Shown here piece after piece: positions 11,371 to 20,887 of a DNA stretch of 64,000 bases. The stretch lies in contig NC_054699.1 of assembly GCF_016097555.1 (NCBI RefSeq), forward strand, positions 4,211,358-4,275,357, read 5' to 3'. Position numbers and translations under genes: made by a program. This DNA comes from Gigantopelta aegis (taxonomy: Eukaryota > Mollusca > Gastropoda > Neomphalida > Peltospiridae). The number at the start of each line of letters is the position of its first letter. The first letter of the stretch is position 1. The notes beneath the pieces are model-generated. The model did no database searches and was not told where the DNA came from. It saw only the letters and a program-made list of their open reading frames with translations.

Positions 11371-11450
11371 AGTTTAAAAAAAGTATTTTTCAAAATAATT
11401 TTTGGCAGCCTTTCTTTTTTTCTGTGTTGAACTCAATATAATCTTTTAAC

Positions 11451-11580
11451 CAGGCACGGCACGGTACAGCACACAGCACAGCACGGCACGGTACAGCACT
11501 CAACACAGCACGGCACGGCACGGCATAGCTCGGCACGGCACTGCACGGCATGGCACGGCACAGAACAGCAGAAACTGCAT
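11451..11580. repeat. GC-rich CACGG/CAGCA simple repeat
   Basis: Degenerate runs of GGCACGGCAC and TACAGCACACAGCA form a low-complexity block. The Cys-rich and Ala/Val-rich frames across it are artefacts of this composition. Confidence 0.85.
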
Positions 11581-11712
11581 TCCGTACCTGTGGTGCCAGC
11601 TCTAGTGTTCTCCTGCACTGCACTATTATAGCTAGAAGGCACTCGAGGTAACACCACAGGTGCGCAATACAATGCTACACACTTTGTACAGCACACACTG
11701 CATTCCGTACCT
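11578..11712. mobile_element. Short MITE-like inverted repeat (copy also at 19110-19250)
   Basis: It starts TTCCGTACCTGTGGTG and has the inverted word ACACCACAGGT in its middle, then a TTTGTACAGCACACACTGC stretch. The copy at 19110-19250 has the same order of words. Both copies flank the SINE and LTR insertion complex. Confidence 0.55.
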
Positions 11713-11726
11713 GTTGTCATTTTGAG

Positions 11727-11848
11727 ATCGATCCCCGTCAGTGGATTGGTCTATTTTTCGTTCCAGCCAGTACACCACGACTGGTACATCAAAGGCCATG
11801 GTATGTGCTAGCATATCTATGGGATGGTGCATATAAAAGATCCCTTGC
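11727..11848 (+). mobile_element. SINE, left half, split by the LTR element
   Basis: It begins at a tRNA B-box-like GAGATCGATCCCCG and runs through the SINE core (GTTCCAGCCAGT, CCACGACTGGTA, GTGCATATAAAAGATCCC) to CTTGC. The sequence resumes at 18982 with CTTGCTGCTAATCGAAAATA. Confidence 0.85.
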
Positions 11849-13019
11849 TGTCACGGGGATTCTATAATACCCGTAACTGAATAAAACACGATTGTCCAAA
11901 TATCTCTCCTAACTGTATATCTATTAGATCTCTCTGTAACAGGCAGTTATACCCGCTGTGGCTCGTCTCTAGGTATGATCAGAGATACGATCTTATATAA
12001 AGTATATATTATTATAGCCTGTTTAGTTCACTAGAAAACACAACAAAACACAATACACTTTGGAATCTGTATTAACCTACGCTGACAAATGTACTGCCGC
12101 AGTAGTTAAATAATAACAACAATAATAACAACCCAGAACTGATCACTTAATTAGTTAATCTCTAGGTGTCTAGTTTACACAATATGCTAATCACTTCACT
12201 GTGACACAACACCCACACGTGTGATAATTGAGAAACGCTAACACACACACGTGTGATAATGGAGAAACGCTTCCAGGGGAACTTAATTAATAAAGGAATT
12301 ACAACACTATTCCTAACTGGTTAATTTTTTAATTAACCCTAACTACTCATTCAATAACCTTGTAATACAGAATTAATACTGGTACCTATTGTAGTGAACT
12401 CCATGATAATTCGGCTTTCAAACCAATTGTTGAATTTCTATGTGGGATATTCACATTTGTAATAGGGGCTGTTGCGGAAATTAATTGTAACATGGAAGAA
12501 TTGTAGTTTTGGGATTTTGGTGTAAATCATCTTTCAAATCAAATTGATAGTTTCTGATAGGGATTATTTTATTTGTAATAGGAGTTGTAGCCTAAATTAC
12601 CGATATTATAAGTTTTTTTTTTATGTAGACCGGTGTTTTATTTGGTATGGAACTTTCAAATAAGTATATTTGTCGGAAATCTCAGGGTAATATTATTGTA
12701 TAACTTGTCAAATGTCCACAGTATTTTGTTAAGAGCTCTTTGTCTTTGTGTTGAATAAATGTTTTAAATTTGTTGTGTTTTGGTTAACCTTGTGGCAGGT
12801 CGTTAGATTACTGGACAGACCATTATTATAAAATGTATTAAGTTGTAGAACCTTTTGGAAGTCCACAACCGAAAGGGGTGGCCGGACCTGGCGTGGAAAT
12901 TTATCCTTTTTGTAAACACCGAGTCACATGATTTCAAGTGAACTCAGGGTTTCGTTTCACTATCACAATAAAGAAAATAACCTACAGTTTACCTAGGTCC
13001 TCTAGGATGACTGGCTAAG

Positions 13020-13109
<90 letters not shown>

Positions 13110-13701
13110 GAACGGTGAGCCTACGGAATACTGCGTCAGATGACCGGCAGCACCGTCTAAATAATATTGGTATAATACAGTATTAAAATATTTAAAGTCA
13201 CATCAATCACATCAAGGTTATACACAGAGCAGAAAATATATATTTACCAAAGTCCCGTCTGAACTAATATAGATCGTTCAGTGGACGACGTCCGTGATCC
13301 CCTGGAGCCTTCCCAGTTCTCCTCGATATATCTAAATCCTAGCTATTTATTCAAAACTCTCAGAGACAGCGAAAATCGCCTTGGGGTACAAGGCGGTACC
13401 TCACGTATCATCTGATATTTCCACCTCTCCCAGAGTCGGTATATTTTTCTCTGATCGTCAGACTGGCTGTCGCCATTCGCCAAATCACGGTTGTAAAAAC
13501 CGCACTCGCAGAGGTATTATGTAACTACTGGCCACGTGGCCTCCACAGCTGGACTAAGTGCATATTGGAATGCCCGATCGCGCGAAGGTATTACGTAACA
13601 AATTGCCCATCTGGGCTAAGTGCATTTGGAACTGCACACGGCCTTCTAAAACAATTAATATCGCCACAGGCGAAAAGAAATTAAGAGCATGTACCGTCAC
13701 A
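11849..13701 (-). repeat. 3' LTR of the Gypsy-like element, enlarged by an insertion
   Basis: The 1853-bp copy of the LTR has an (AT)n tract at about 13022-13104. It is longer than its partner because of about 570 bp at 12391-12959 that the other LTR lacks. Confidence 0.88.
12391..12959. mobile_element. Unidentified insertion of about 570 bp in the 3' LTR
   Basis: The LTR reads GGTACCTAT then TATCACAATA on either side of this block; the partner LTR has ACCTATCACAATA without it. A TAT repeat at the borders may be a target duplication. The block contains two diverged internal copies of a unit with ATTTGTAATAGG followed by TTG and AAATTA. No family was recognised. Confidence 0.65.
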
Positions 13702-13920
13702 CACTCCCACCTCAAAAAGGATATTTCCTCTGCTCTAGGAATAGGGAAATATACTACATTAAAACAAAAAGGTGCGTTAACCGACGCATACGGGCATTAT
13801 AACACATGTAATAATAAGGTGACTACTAGTAATCACACTGAGTCTCTGAGTCCCTGGTATACAAATAAAATATATATAAATAAAACAGAAATCAAGAATG
13901 TCAACACATTATCATAACGT

Positions 13921-16670
13921 TCAACTTCGGGACAGGGCATCAGCGATTACATTGGATGTGCCCTTGATATGTTCAATGGTAATTGGGATTTCTTGCAGAA
14001 GAAGACTCCATCTCAAAACTCTCTGGTTGGTGGCTTTCATTCTGTGAATGAAAGTAAGCGGATTATGATCAGTAAAGACCACCACTTGATGCACTGCCGA
14101 TTTCACGTAGATCTGAAAATGCTTCAGAGCTTGTACCATGGCCGAAGCTTCCTTCTCTATAGTGGAATAGTTCACCTGGTGTTTTTCAAACTTTTTGGAG
14201 AAGAAACTTACAGGATGGTCCAGTCCATTTTCATCTTCTTGGAACAGCACAGCTCCAGCTCCCACGTCACTGGCATCCACAGCTAGCTTGAAAGGCATTC
14301 GGTAGTCTGGTGCTGCCATCACGGGAGACGAGGAGCGCATCTGCTTGAGACGGTTGAATGACTTCTCGCATTCTTCTGACCACTGGAACTTCGTTTCTTT
14401 CTTTTTCAGTGTCGCACGTTTTCCAGGTTTTCTCCGATAGGCATGCTGTCGAATCGGTGTAGCGTTGGGTTCCACGCGCACATCCTGGCTTAAGGTATTA
14501 GTAACCGTTGGAAGGTCCTGACAAATGGAAACATTGTCTTGTTTCGACGTAGTCAACTTTGCTCGCTGGGGGTTCAAATCTGCTAGAATCTGGCTGTTGG
14601 TTAATTTGATCTCTTCAGTCTTGACGTCATCACAGGAAATTGCGTGACTCTCAATTTGGACCGGTATCACTGGAACTATCGGCAGTCTGTCAAAATAACC
14701 TTTTAGCAAATTGATGTGACAATACCTACTTTTCCTAACCCTATCAGGAGTGTTTATCACATACCCTGTCTCATTAACCCGTTTGTGCACAACATAGGGC
14801 CCGAAATACCTGTTCTGCAACGAACCCCGTTTAATGGGAAGGTACAGCAGCACCTTATCCCCTGGTTTAAAATTCCGACTCCTAGCCTTCCTATCACACA
14901 CTGATTTTATTTTGCTCTGAGCATGGCTCAGTTGCTTCCTAGCCTTCCTATCAAACACTGATTTTATTTTGCTCTGAGCATGGCTCAGTTGTTTCCTAGC
15001 CTTTCTATCTCTAACTCTCTTATTCATTAATACTCCCTTGTCCATCTCACCCTCTGTTAACAATGTAGTGCGAGCTGCCAACAATTTTGGATCAGCCCCC
15101 TGCTCTAGAATTAACTGTTGTCTATTACAAAGTAATTCCCCTCTATCAAACACAACTGGTTCAATTCCCCTCTGCGGGAGATCAACAGGTTCCACCACAT
15201 TTAATTCCTCAGTTGACTTATCTACCATTTTACTGATAACCTCATCCACTCCAATTTCATGGCTCACACACGTATCAGACAAATCACAAATATCCTCTGG
15301 GTTTCGTGCTAACCCACTGGCCATAGCCCTAATCATTACACACGCAGGATATCTAATCTCATCAACCTCACTCTCTTCTATTGGAAAAGGGCTGTCTTTA
15401 TTTAACAATTGGTCACATTTCGGCTGACAACACTGACTAGTCAAATCATTACCCAACAAAACTCAACAGACAAGTCCTTCACAACACCCATAACGACTGG
15501 TCCCGTCACAAACTTCGAACACAAGAAAACGTTATGTAACCGAACAACCATTTTTTCTCCAGTAACCGAGGTTAAAGCCAAACTACGTCCTGTATCTGAA
15601 TTTTTAATACCAGCTAAACACTCTTGCGTGATCAGACTCTGACTACACCCGGTATCTCTATAGACTGATATTGCCTTAGGACTCAATTCTTGTTTCACAT
15701 CACAAACCATACCAGTGGACACATACGGGTTTACTTTCTCTGCCATGGGACTAACCATTAACTCTCTCGCTAACGGAGCTGACCTCACTAAACCGACCAC
15801 TTGCGCATTATCGCGTTTCCTTTTAAAACAGTCCCCGATAAGATGGTTATCCTTTTTACAGTAACTGCAATGTGGACGAAAGGTTCGTGCATTGGCTGAT
15901 AATGCAGGCCTATCCTTACTTTGCCCACCAGGTGCATTCCTTGCCTGACTAGCTGACCAACTAGATGACTCTCCCTGATAGTTACTTTCCCGGGGAAAAC
16001 TTGGCTGAAATGTCTTCTTATCACCCTGTTGTAAAGAGCTACCCTGTACTGCCTGAGCTTTGTGTATTAACACGTAATCATCTGCCACTATACCTGCCTC
16101 CTCTATCTTTTTGACATCACGATCCTCTAAATGAATATGTAAGCTAACTGGTAATCCATTTTTAATGTCCTGTAAGATCAACAACTCCCGTAACTCGGTA
16201 TATAACTCTACCTGATGAGACACCACCCATTTATCAAACATCCCTGCCTTCTTAGCCACAAACTCACTATAAGACTGACCCTGCGTTTTTCTCAACTCGC
16301 TATACCGTAAACGATAATCCTCAGGTCGTAATTCATACGCCCTCAACACTGCAGCCTTAACTAGGTCGTACTGACTTGTTCGCTCATCACTCATTGAATT
16401 ATAAGCTACACTAGCCTTCCCCTTAAACTTAGACACGGCTAACAATGTCCACTTAGACTGCGGCCAATTTAGCTGCTTAGCGGCCCGTTCAAAAAGTTGG
16501 AAGAACATGTCTACCTCCTGGTCATCAAATACAGGCACTGATCTATAAGCCTCCGACATGTTAAACCCATTTCCGGCTTCTAGTCTGACTTCTTCAGTAT
16601 TCAACTTTAACTCATGTTCCACCTTTAATTTTGCTAACTGGAATTCTCTATCTCTATCTTCTCTATCCCT

Positions 16671-16744
<74 letters not shown>

Positions 16745-17530
16745 CTCTATCTCTATCTTCTTTCTCTCTATCCCTCTCTTCTCTTTCTCTTTCCTTCTCT
16801 CTCTTTCCTATCTCTAAGGTCTATCTCTATCTTTTCTATCTATATCTCTTTCTTTCTCTATCTCTCTCTCTCTCTCTCCTCTCTTCTCTCCTCTCTCTCT
16901 CCTCTCTCTCTCTCTTTCTCTCTCTATCCTTTCTTTTCTTTCTTCTCTTCCCTCTATCTTCTCTATCATCCTATCTTCTTTCTCTCTATCCCTCTCTTCT
17001 CTCTTTCTCTCTTTCCTCTCTCTTGTCTTTCTCTATCTCTATCTTTCCTATCTCCTTTCTCTCTATCCCTTCTCTTTTCTCTCTCTCTCTCTCTCTCTCC
17101 TCCCTCTCTTCTCTCTCTCTCTTCTCTCTCTTCTCTCTCTCTCGTCTCTGTCTATCCTTCTCTCTGTTTCGTCTACTATATCTCCTTTTTCTCTCTATCT
17201 CCTATATCCTCTATCTTCTCTCTATCTCTCTCTTGCTTCTTCTCTCTATCTAATGCACGTTCTTCTCGTTCGTACTCAAGCTTTTTTAAAAGCTAATTGT
17301 TGTTCCACACTTGACTCATTTATCTCTATCTCTGGAACAATCTCATTGTCTTCCATAACAGGCCTATCACCAAAAACTTCCTGGATAATAATTGTCTTTA
17401 TATCACCTAAGGTTTTAGCTGATGTTAAATCAATTTCTCGCTCACCCGCGATTTCAACTAATTCGGCCTTACGTGCTCGCTTAATCTCCACTACACTGAG
17501 CGTAGGCCTATCCAGCAAATTCTTATCCAT
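13921..17530 (-). pseudogene. Internal coding region of the Gypsy-like element (gag-pol remnants)
   Basis: Three main frames remain. 17276-17530 encodes a gag N-terminus (MDKNLLDRPTLSVVEIKRAR). 15441-16622 encodes gag core, zinc knuckle and protease. 13921-15459 encodes an integrase-tail-like segment and then reverse-transcriptase end plus RNase H. A duplicated short segment with RKARKQLSHAQSKIKSV occurs in the last frame. The copy is broken and rearranged relative to a standard Gypsy gag-pol, with a handful of breaks. Confidence 0.8.
16640..17260 (-). repeat. Long (CT)n-rich tract inside the retroelement gag region
   Basis: About 600 bp of CTCTCT with TAT and TTC interruptions. On the coding strand it reads as alternating Arg-Glu with Asp, a charged low-complexity stretch between the gag N-terminus and core. 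The plus-strand Ser/Leu frames of 221-231 residues are artefacts. Confidence 0.9.
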
Positions 17531-17654
17531 GTTTAAATATGACGCACTTATTATTAATTAATTTTCTAGAGAACAACGTTGCTACTTCTAGTTATTTGTA
17601 AAAATATGCATGTCCCGTTTCAGATCCGGGACGAGCATCCCAATTTTCTACTCA

Positions 17655-18335
17655 TGTCACGGGGATTCTATAATACCCGTAACTGAATAAAACACGATTT
17701 TCCAAATATCTCTCCTAACTGTATATCTATTAGATCTCTCTGTAACAGGCAGTTATACCCGCTGTGGCTCGTCTCTAGGTATGATCAGAGATACGATCTT
17801 ATATAAAGTATATATTATTATAGCACGTTTAGTTTACTAGAAAACACAACAAAACACAATACACTTTGGAATCTGTATTAATCTACGCTGAGAAATGTAC
17901 TGTCGCAGTAGTTAAATAATAACAACAATAATATCAACCCAGAACTGATCACTTAATTAGTTAATCTCTAGGTGTCTAGTTTACACAATATGCTAATCCC
18001 TTCACCGTGACACAACACCCCCACGTCCGTGTATTTAATTGAGAAACGCTAACACACACAACACGTGTGATAATGGAGAAACGCTTCCAGGAGGAAACTT
18101 AATTAATAAAGGAATTACAACACTATTCCTAACTGGTTAATTTTTTAATAACCCTAACTACTCATTCAATACCTTGTAATACAGAATTACTACTGTTACC
18201 TATCACAATAAAAGACAATAACCTACAGTTTGCCTAGGTCCTCTAGGATGACTGGCTAAGCTTATATATATATATTATATATATATATACTATATATATA
18301 ATACTATATATATATTATATATATAGATATATATC

Positions 18336-18373
<38 letters not shown>

Positions 18374-18981
18374 ATATATATTATATATCTATCAGATTTA
18401 ACGGTGGCCTAAGCATACTGCGTCAGATTCCCGGCAGCCCGTCTAAATAAATATTGTTATAATACAGTATTAAAAATATTTAACGTCCATCATCACATCA
18501 AGGTTATACACAGAGCAGAAAATATATATTTTACCGTCTGAACTAATTATAGATCGTTCAAGTGGACGAACGTTCCGTGATCCCCTGGAGCCTTCCTAGG
18601 TCGATATCTCTAAATCCTAGCTATTTATTCAAAACTCTCAGAGACAGCGAAGATCGCCTTGGGGTACAAGGCGGTACCTCACGTATCATCTGATATTTCC
18701 ACCTCTCTCAGAGTCGGGTTTTATTTTTCTCTGATCGTCAGACTGGCTGTCGCCATTCGCCAAATCACGGTTGTAAAAACCGCACTCGCAGAGGTATTAC
18801 GTAACTACTGGCCACATGGCCTCCACAGCTGGACTAAGTGCATATTGGAATGCCCGATCGCGCGAAGGTATTACATAACAAATTGCCCGACTGGGCTAAG
18901 TGCATTTGGAACTGCACACGGCCTTCTAAAACAATTAATATCGCCACAGGCGAAAAGAAATTAAGAGCATGTACCGTCACA
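17655..18981 (-). repeat. 5' LTR of the Gypsy-like element
   Basis: The 1327-bp LTR matches 11849-13701 along its length except for the insertion noted there. It contains an (AT)n tract at about 18264-18392, and bounds TG...CA are visible. Confidence 0.88.
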
Positions 18982-19108
18982 CTTGCTGCTAATCGAAAAT
19001 AGTTGCCCATGAAGTGGCGACAGCGGGTTTCCTCCCTCAATATGTCCAACGCCATATAACCGTAAATAAAATGTGCTGTGACGCGTCGTTAAATAAACCA
19101 TTTCCTTC
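18982..19108 (+). mobile_element. SINE, right half, split by the LTR element
   Basis: It continues the SINE interrupted at 11848: CTTGCTGCTAATCG, then GCGACAGCGGGTTTCCTCCC, and the 3' end GCGTCGTTAAATAAACC followed by a TTCC-rich tail. CTTGC at both borders is the 5-bp target duplication of the LTR element. Confidence 0.85.
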
Positions 19109-19109
19109 C

Positions 19110-19250
19110 TTCCGTACCTGTGGTGTCAGCTTTAGTGTCCTCCAATGCTGGTTTGTTACAGCTAGTGACAGAGGACACTCGAGCAAACACCACAGGTACG
19201 GAATACAATTGCTATACACTTTGTACAGGACACACTGCAGCCAATATAAA
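19110..19250. mobile_element. Short MITE-like inverted repeat (second copy)
   Basis: TTCCGTACCTGTGGTGTCAG near its start is inverted by ACACCACAGGTACGGAA near 19190, followed by the TTTGTACAGGACACACTGC word. It has the same layout as 11578-11712. Confidence 0.6.
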
Positions 19251-19399
19251 CGGTGTCATTGAAACTATGTTTTGATTTGATTTGATTTGAATTTTTTTTA
19301 ACCCTTTAAAGACTCATATAGACGTACTGGATGCAGGCACATGCGTGCGATCCGCTAACCCCCCCCCCCCCCCACCCCCACAAGACGCATACGGGCAGC

Positions 19400-19480
19400 C
19401 AAATTTTTTGTATTTGTATGCCCAAAACACAAACCATTAGTAAATCACTGTGCTCTAGTGGTGTCGTTAAACAAAGACAT
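19400..19480 (+). mobile_element. SINE 3' end fragment
   Basis: The end of a SINE: TTAGTAAATCACTGTGCTCT and AGTGGTGTCGTTAAACAAAG. A C homopolymer lies just upstream (19361-19371). Confidence 0.7.
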
Positions 19481-19675
19481 GTACATGTCATAGTGATTTT
19501 CCGATAGGGCTCAGTTTTGTTGGGAGATAGCTCTTAAAAAAATTTGAGGTGCTTGTGTCTCACGATCAAACCTCCAAGGACGATGCATTGGAATTTTTGT
19601 GACAACCAGTTTCTCTAAACTGGTATAAACTGGTATATAAAAGTCCGTGGAATGTGACGTCCTGCGTATGAAAAA

Positions 19676-19902
19676 CTGTCTATAAAAGATACCTTGCTGC
19701 TAATAAGAAAACAAAATGTAGCGGGTTTTGTCTCAAAACTATTGACAGAATTACAAAATAGTAGACATCCAATAGCCGGTTATTTAATCAATGTACCAGT
19801 GGTTGTGTTAAACACTTTTTGGGGGGCTCGTTCCAGCCAGTGCTCCACAACTGGTGTAACAAAGGCGGTGGTATGTACTATCCTGTCTGTCGGATGGTGC
19901 AT
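19676..19902 (+). mobile_element. Two abutting SINE fragments, the second cut by an LTR
   Basis: 19676-19815 holds the 3' half (TATAAAAGATACCTTGCTGC to GTGGTTGTGTTAAACA). 19826-19902 holds the core of another copy (CTCGTTCCAGCCAGTGC to CGGATGGTGCAT), which stops where the plus-oriented LTR begins. Confidence 0.7.
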
Positions 19903-20818
19903 TGTGACGGTACATGCTCTTAATTTTGTTTTCGCCTGTGGCGATATTAATTGTTTTAGAGGGCCGTGTGCAGTTCCAATATGCACTTAAGCCCAGATGG
20001 GCACTTTGTTACGTAATACCTCCGCGCGACCGTGGTCGAGCTGTGCCTAATACACACCCAGCCCAGGTGCGGAGGCCATGTGGCCAGTAGTTACGTAATA
20101 TTTCCGCGAGTGCGGTTTTTACAACCGTGATTTTAGCGACTAGGCGTCAGCAAGTCTGGCCATCTAAGGAAAATTGTTGTCTTGGTCGCTGTGGAAATAT
20201 CACTTGTAGGTATTCGGTGCCGCGATGTACCCCCAGGCGATACTGGGATTTTATATTAAATAGCTAGGGTTTTAGAGATATCAGGGAGAAACATAGGAAG
20301 GCTTCCAGGGGGAACGTTGTCCGTCCGGACTGGTAAATATATTATTTCTGCTCTGTTGTATAACCTTGATGTGATTGACGTGACTTTAAATATTTTAATA
20401 CTGTATTATACCAATATTATTTAGACGGTGCTGCCGGTAATCTGACGCAGTAATCTGTAGGCTCATTGTTCTAATATATATATAAAGCTTAACCAGTCAT
20501 CCTAGAGGACCTAGGTAAACTGTAGGTTATTGTCTTTATTGTGATAGGTACCAGTATTAATTCTGTATTACAAGGTTACTGAATGAGTAGTTAAGGGTTA
20601 ATTAAAAATTAACCAGTTAGGAATAGAGTTGTAATTCCTTTATTAATTAAGTTCCCCTGGAAGCGTTTCTCAATTATCACACGTGTGGGTGTTGTGTCAC
20701 GGTGAAGTGTTTAGAATATTGTGTAAACTAGACACCTAGAGATTAACTAATTAAGTGATCAGTTCTGAGTTGTTATTATTTGTTGTTGTTAATTAACTAC
20801 TGCGGTAGTACATTTGTC
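19903..20818 (+). mobile_element. Truncated solo LTR of the same Gypsy-like family, opposite orientation
   Basis: It starts TGTGACGGTACATGCTCTTA, the reverse complement of the end of the LTRs at 11849-13701 and 17655-18981, and follows them through the (AT)n position, GGTACCAGTATTAATTCTG and ACTACTGCGG. Homology ends at CATTTGTC (20818), so the distal part is missing. No internal region or second LTR is attached. It ends 69 bp before the FBXO45 ATG, placing it in the promoter or 5' UTR. Confidence 0.88.
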
Positions 20819-20887
20819 GTTTTAATTACAAGAGTAAGTCGCTCGAAGACGACCCAAATCTCGCAATATCTCGTTGACATAAGTGTC

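Larger units (their letters stand above)
7510..11380 (-). mobile_element. Polinton/Maverick fossil, broken
   Basis: Minus-strand fragments of several Polinton hallmark genes lie together. They are a family-B DNA polymerase part (about 10840-11370), an A32-like packaging ATPase part (9632-9880), two small zinc-finger-like frames (10211-10588 and 9171-9560) and a retroviral-type integrase part (about 7540-8050). The element is clearly broken, with many breaks and missing parts. Long terminal inverted repeats were not found. At least two MITEs (9008-9181 and 9891-10260) inserted later. The decay and nesting suggest an old copy. Between the fragments, for example 8050-9000, I see no recognisable gene. 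Confidence 0.75.
11849..18981 (-). mobile_element. Gypsy-like LTR retrotransposon with two LTRs and a 5-bp target duplication; internally broken
   Basis: Both LTRs begin TGTCACGGGGATTC and end ACCGTCACA as read on the plus strand, and CTTGC flanks the element (11844-11848 and 18982-18986). Coding is on the minus strand, so the 5' LTR is 17655-18981 and the 3' LTR is 11849-13701. Parts seen are a gag region with a CCHC-type knuckle (CSYCKKDNHLIGDC), an aspartic protease (YRDTGCSQSLI), a segment like the integrase C-terminal tail (KPGDKVLLYLP), and the reverse transcriptase C-terminal part joined to RNase H (FTDHNPLTFI, DALSRS). The usual order is disturbed and large parts of pol are absent, so it is non-autonomous. 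LTR differences suggest a moderate age. Confidence 0.88.

Noticed and set aside
13558-13917. 119-codon plus-strand frame and the similar 18659-18964
   Set aside because: They lie mostly in the LTR on the strand opposite to the element's genes, and the two LTRs give different frames.
16558-17296. Two overlapping Ser/Leu-rich frames of 231 and 221 codons on the plus strand
   Set aside because: Low-complexity reading of the (CT)n tract on the strand opposite to the retroelement gag.
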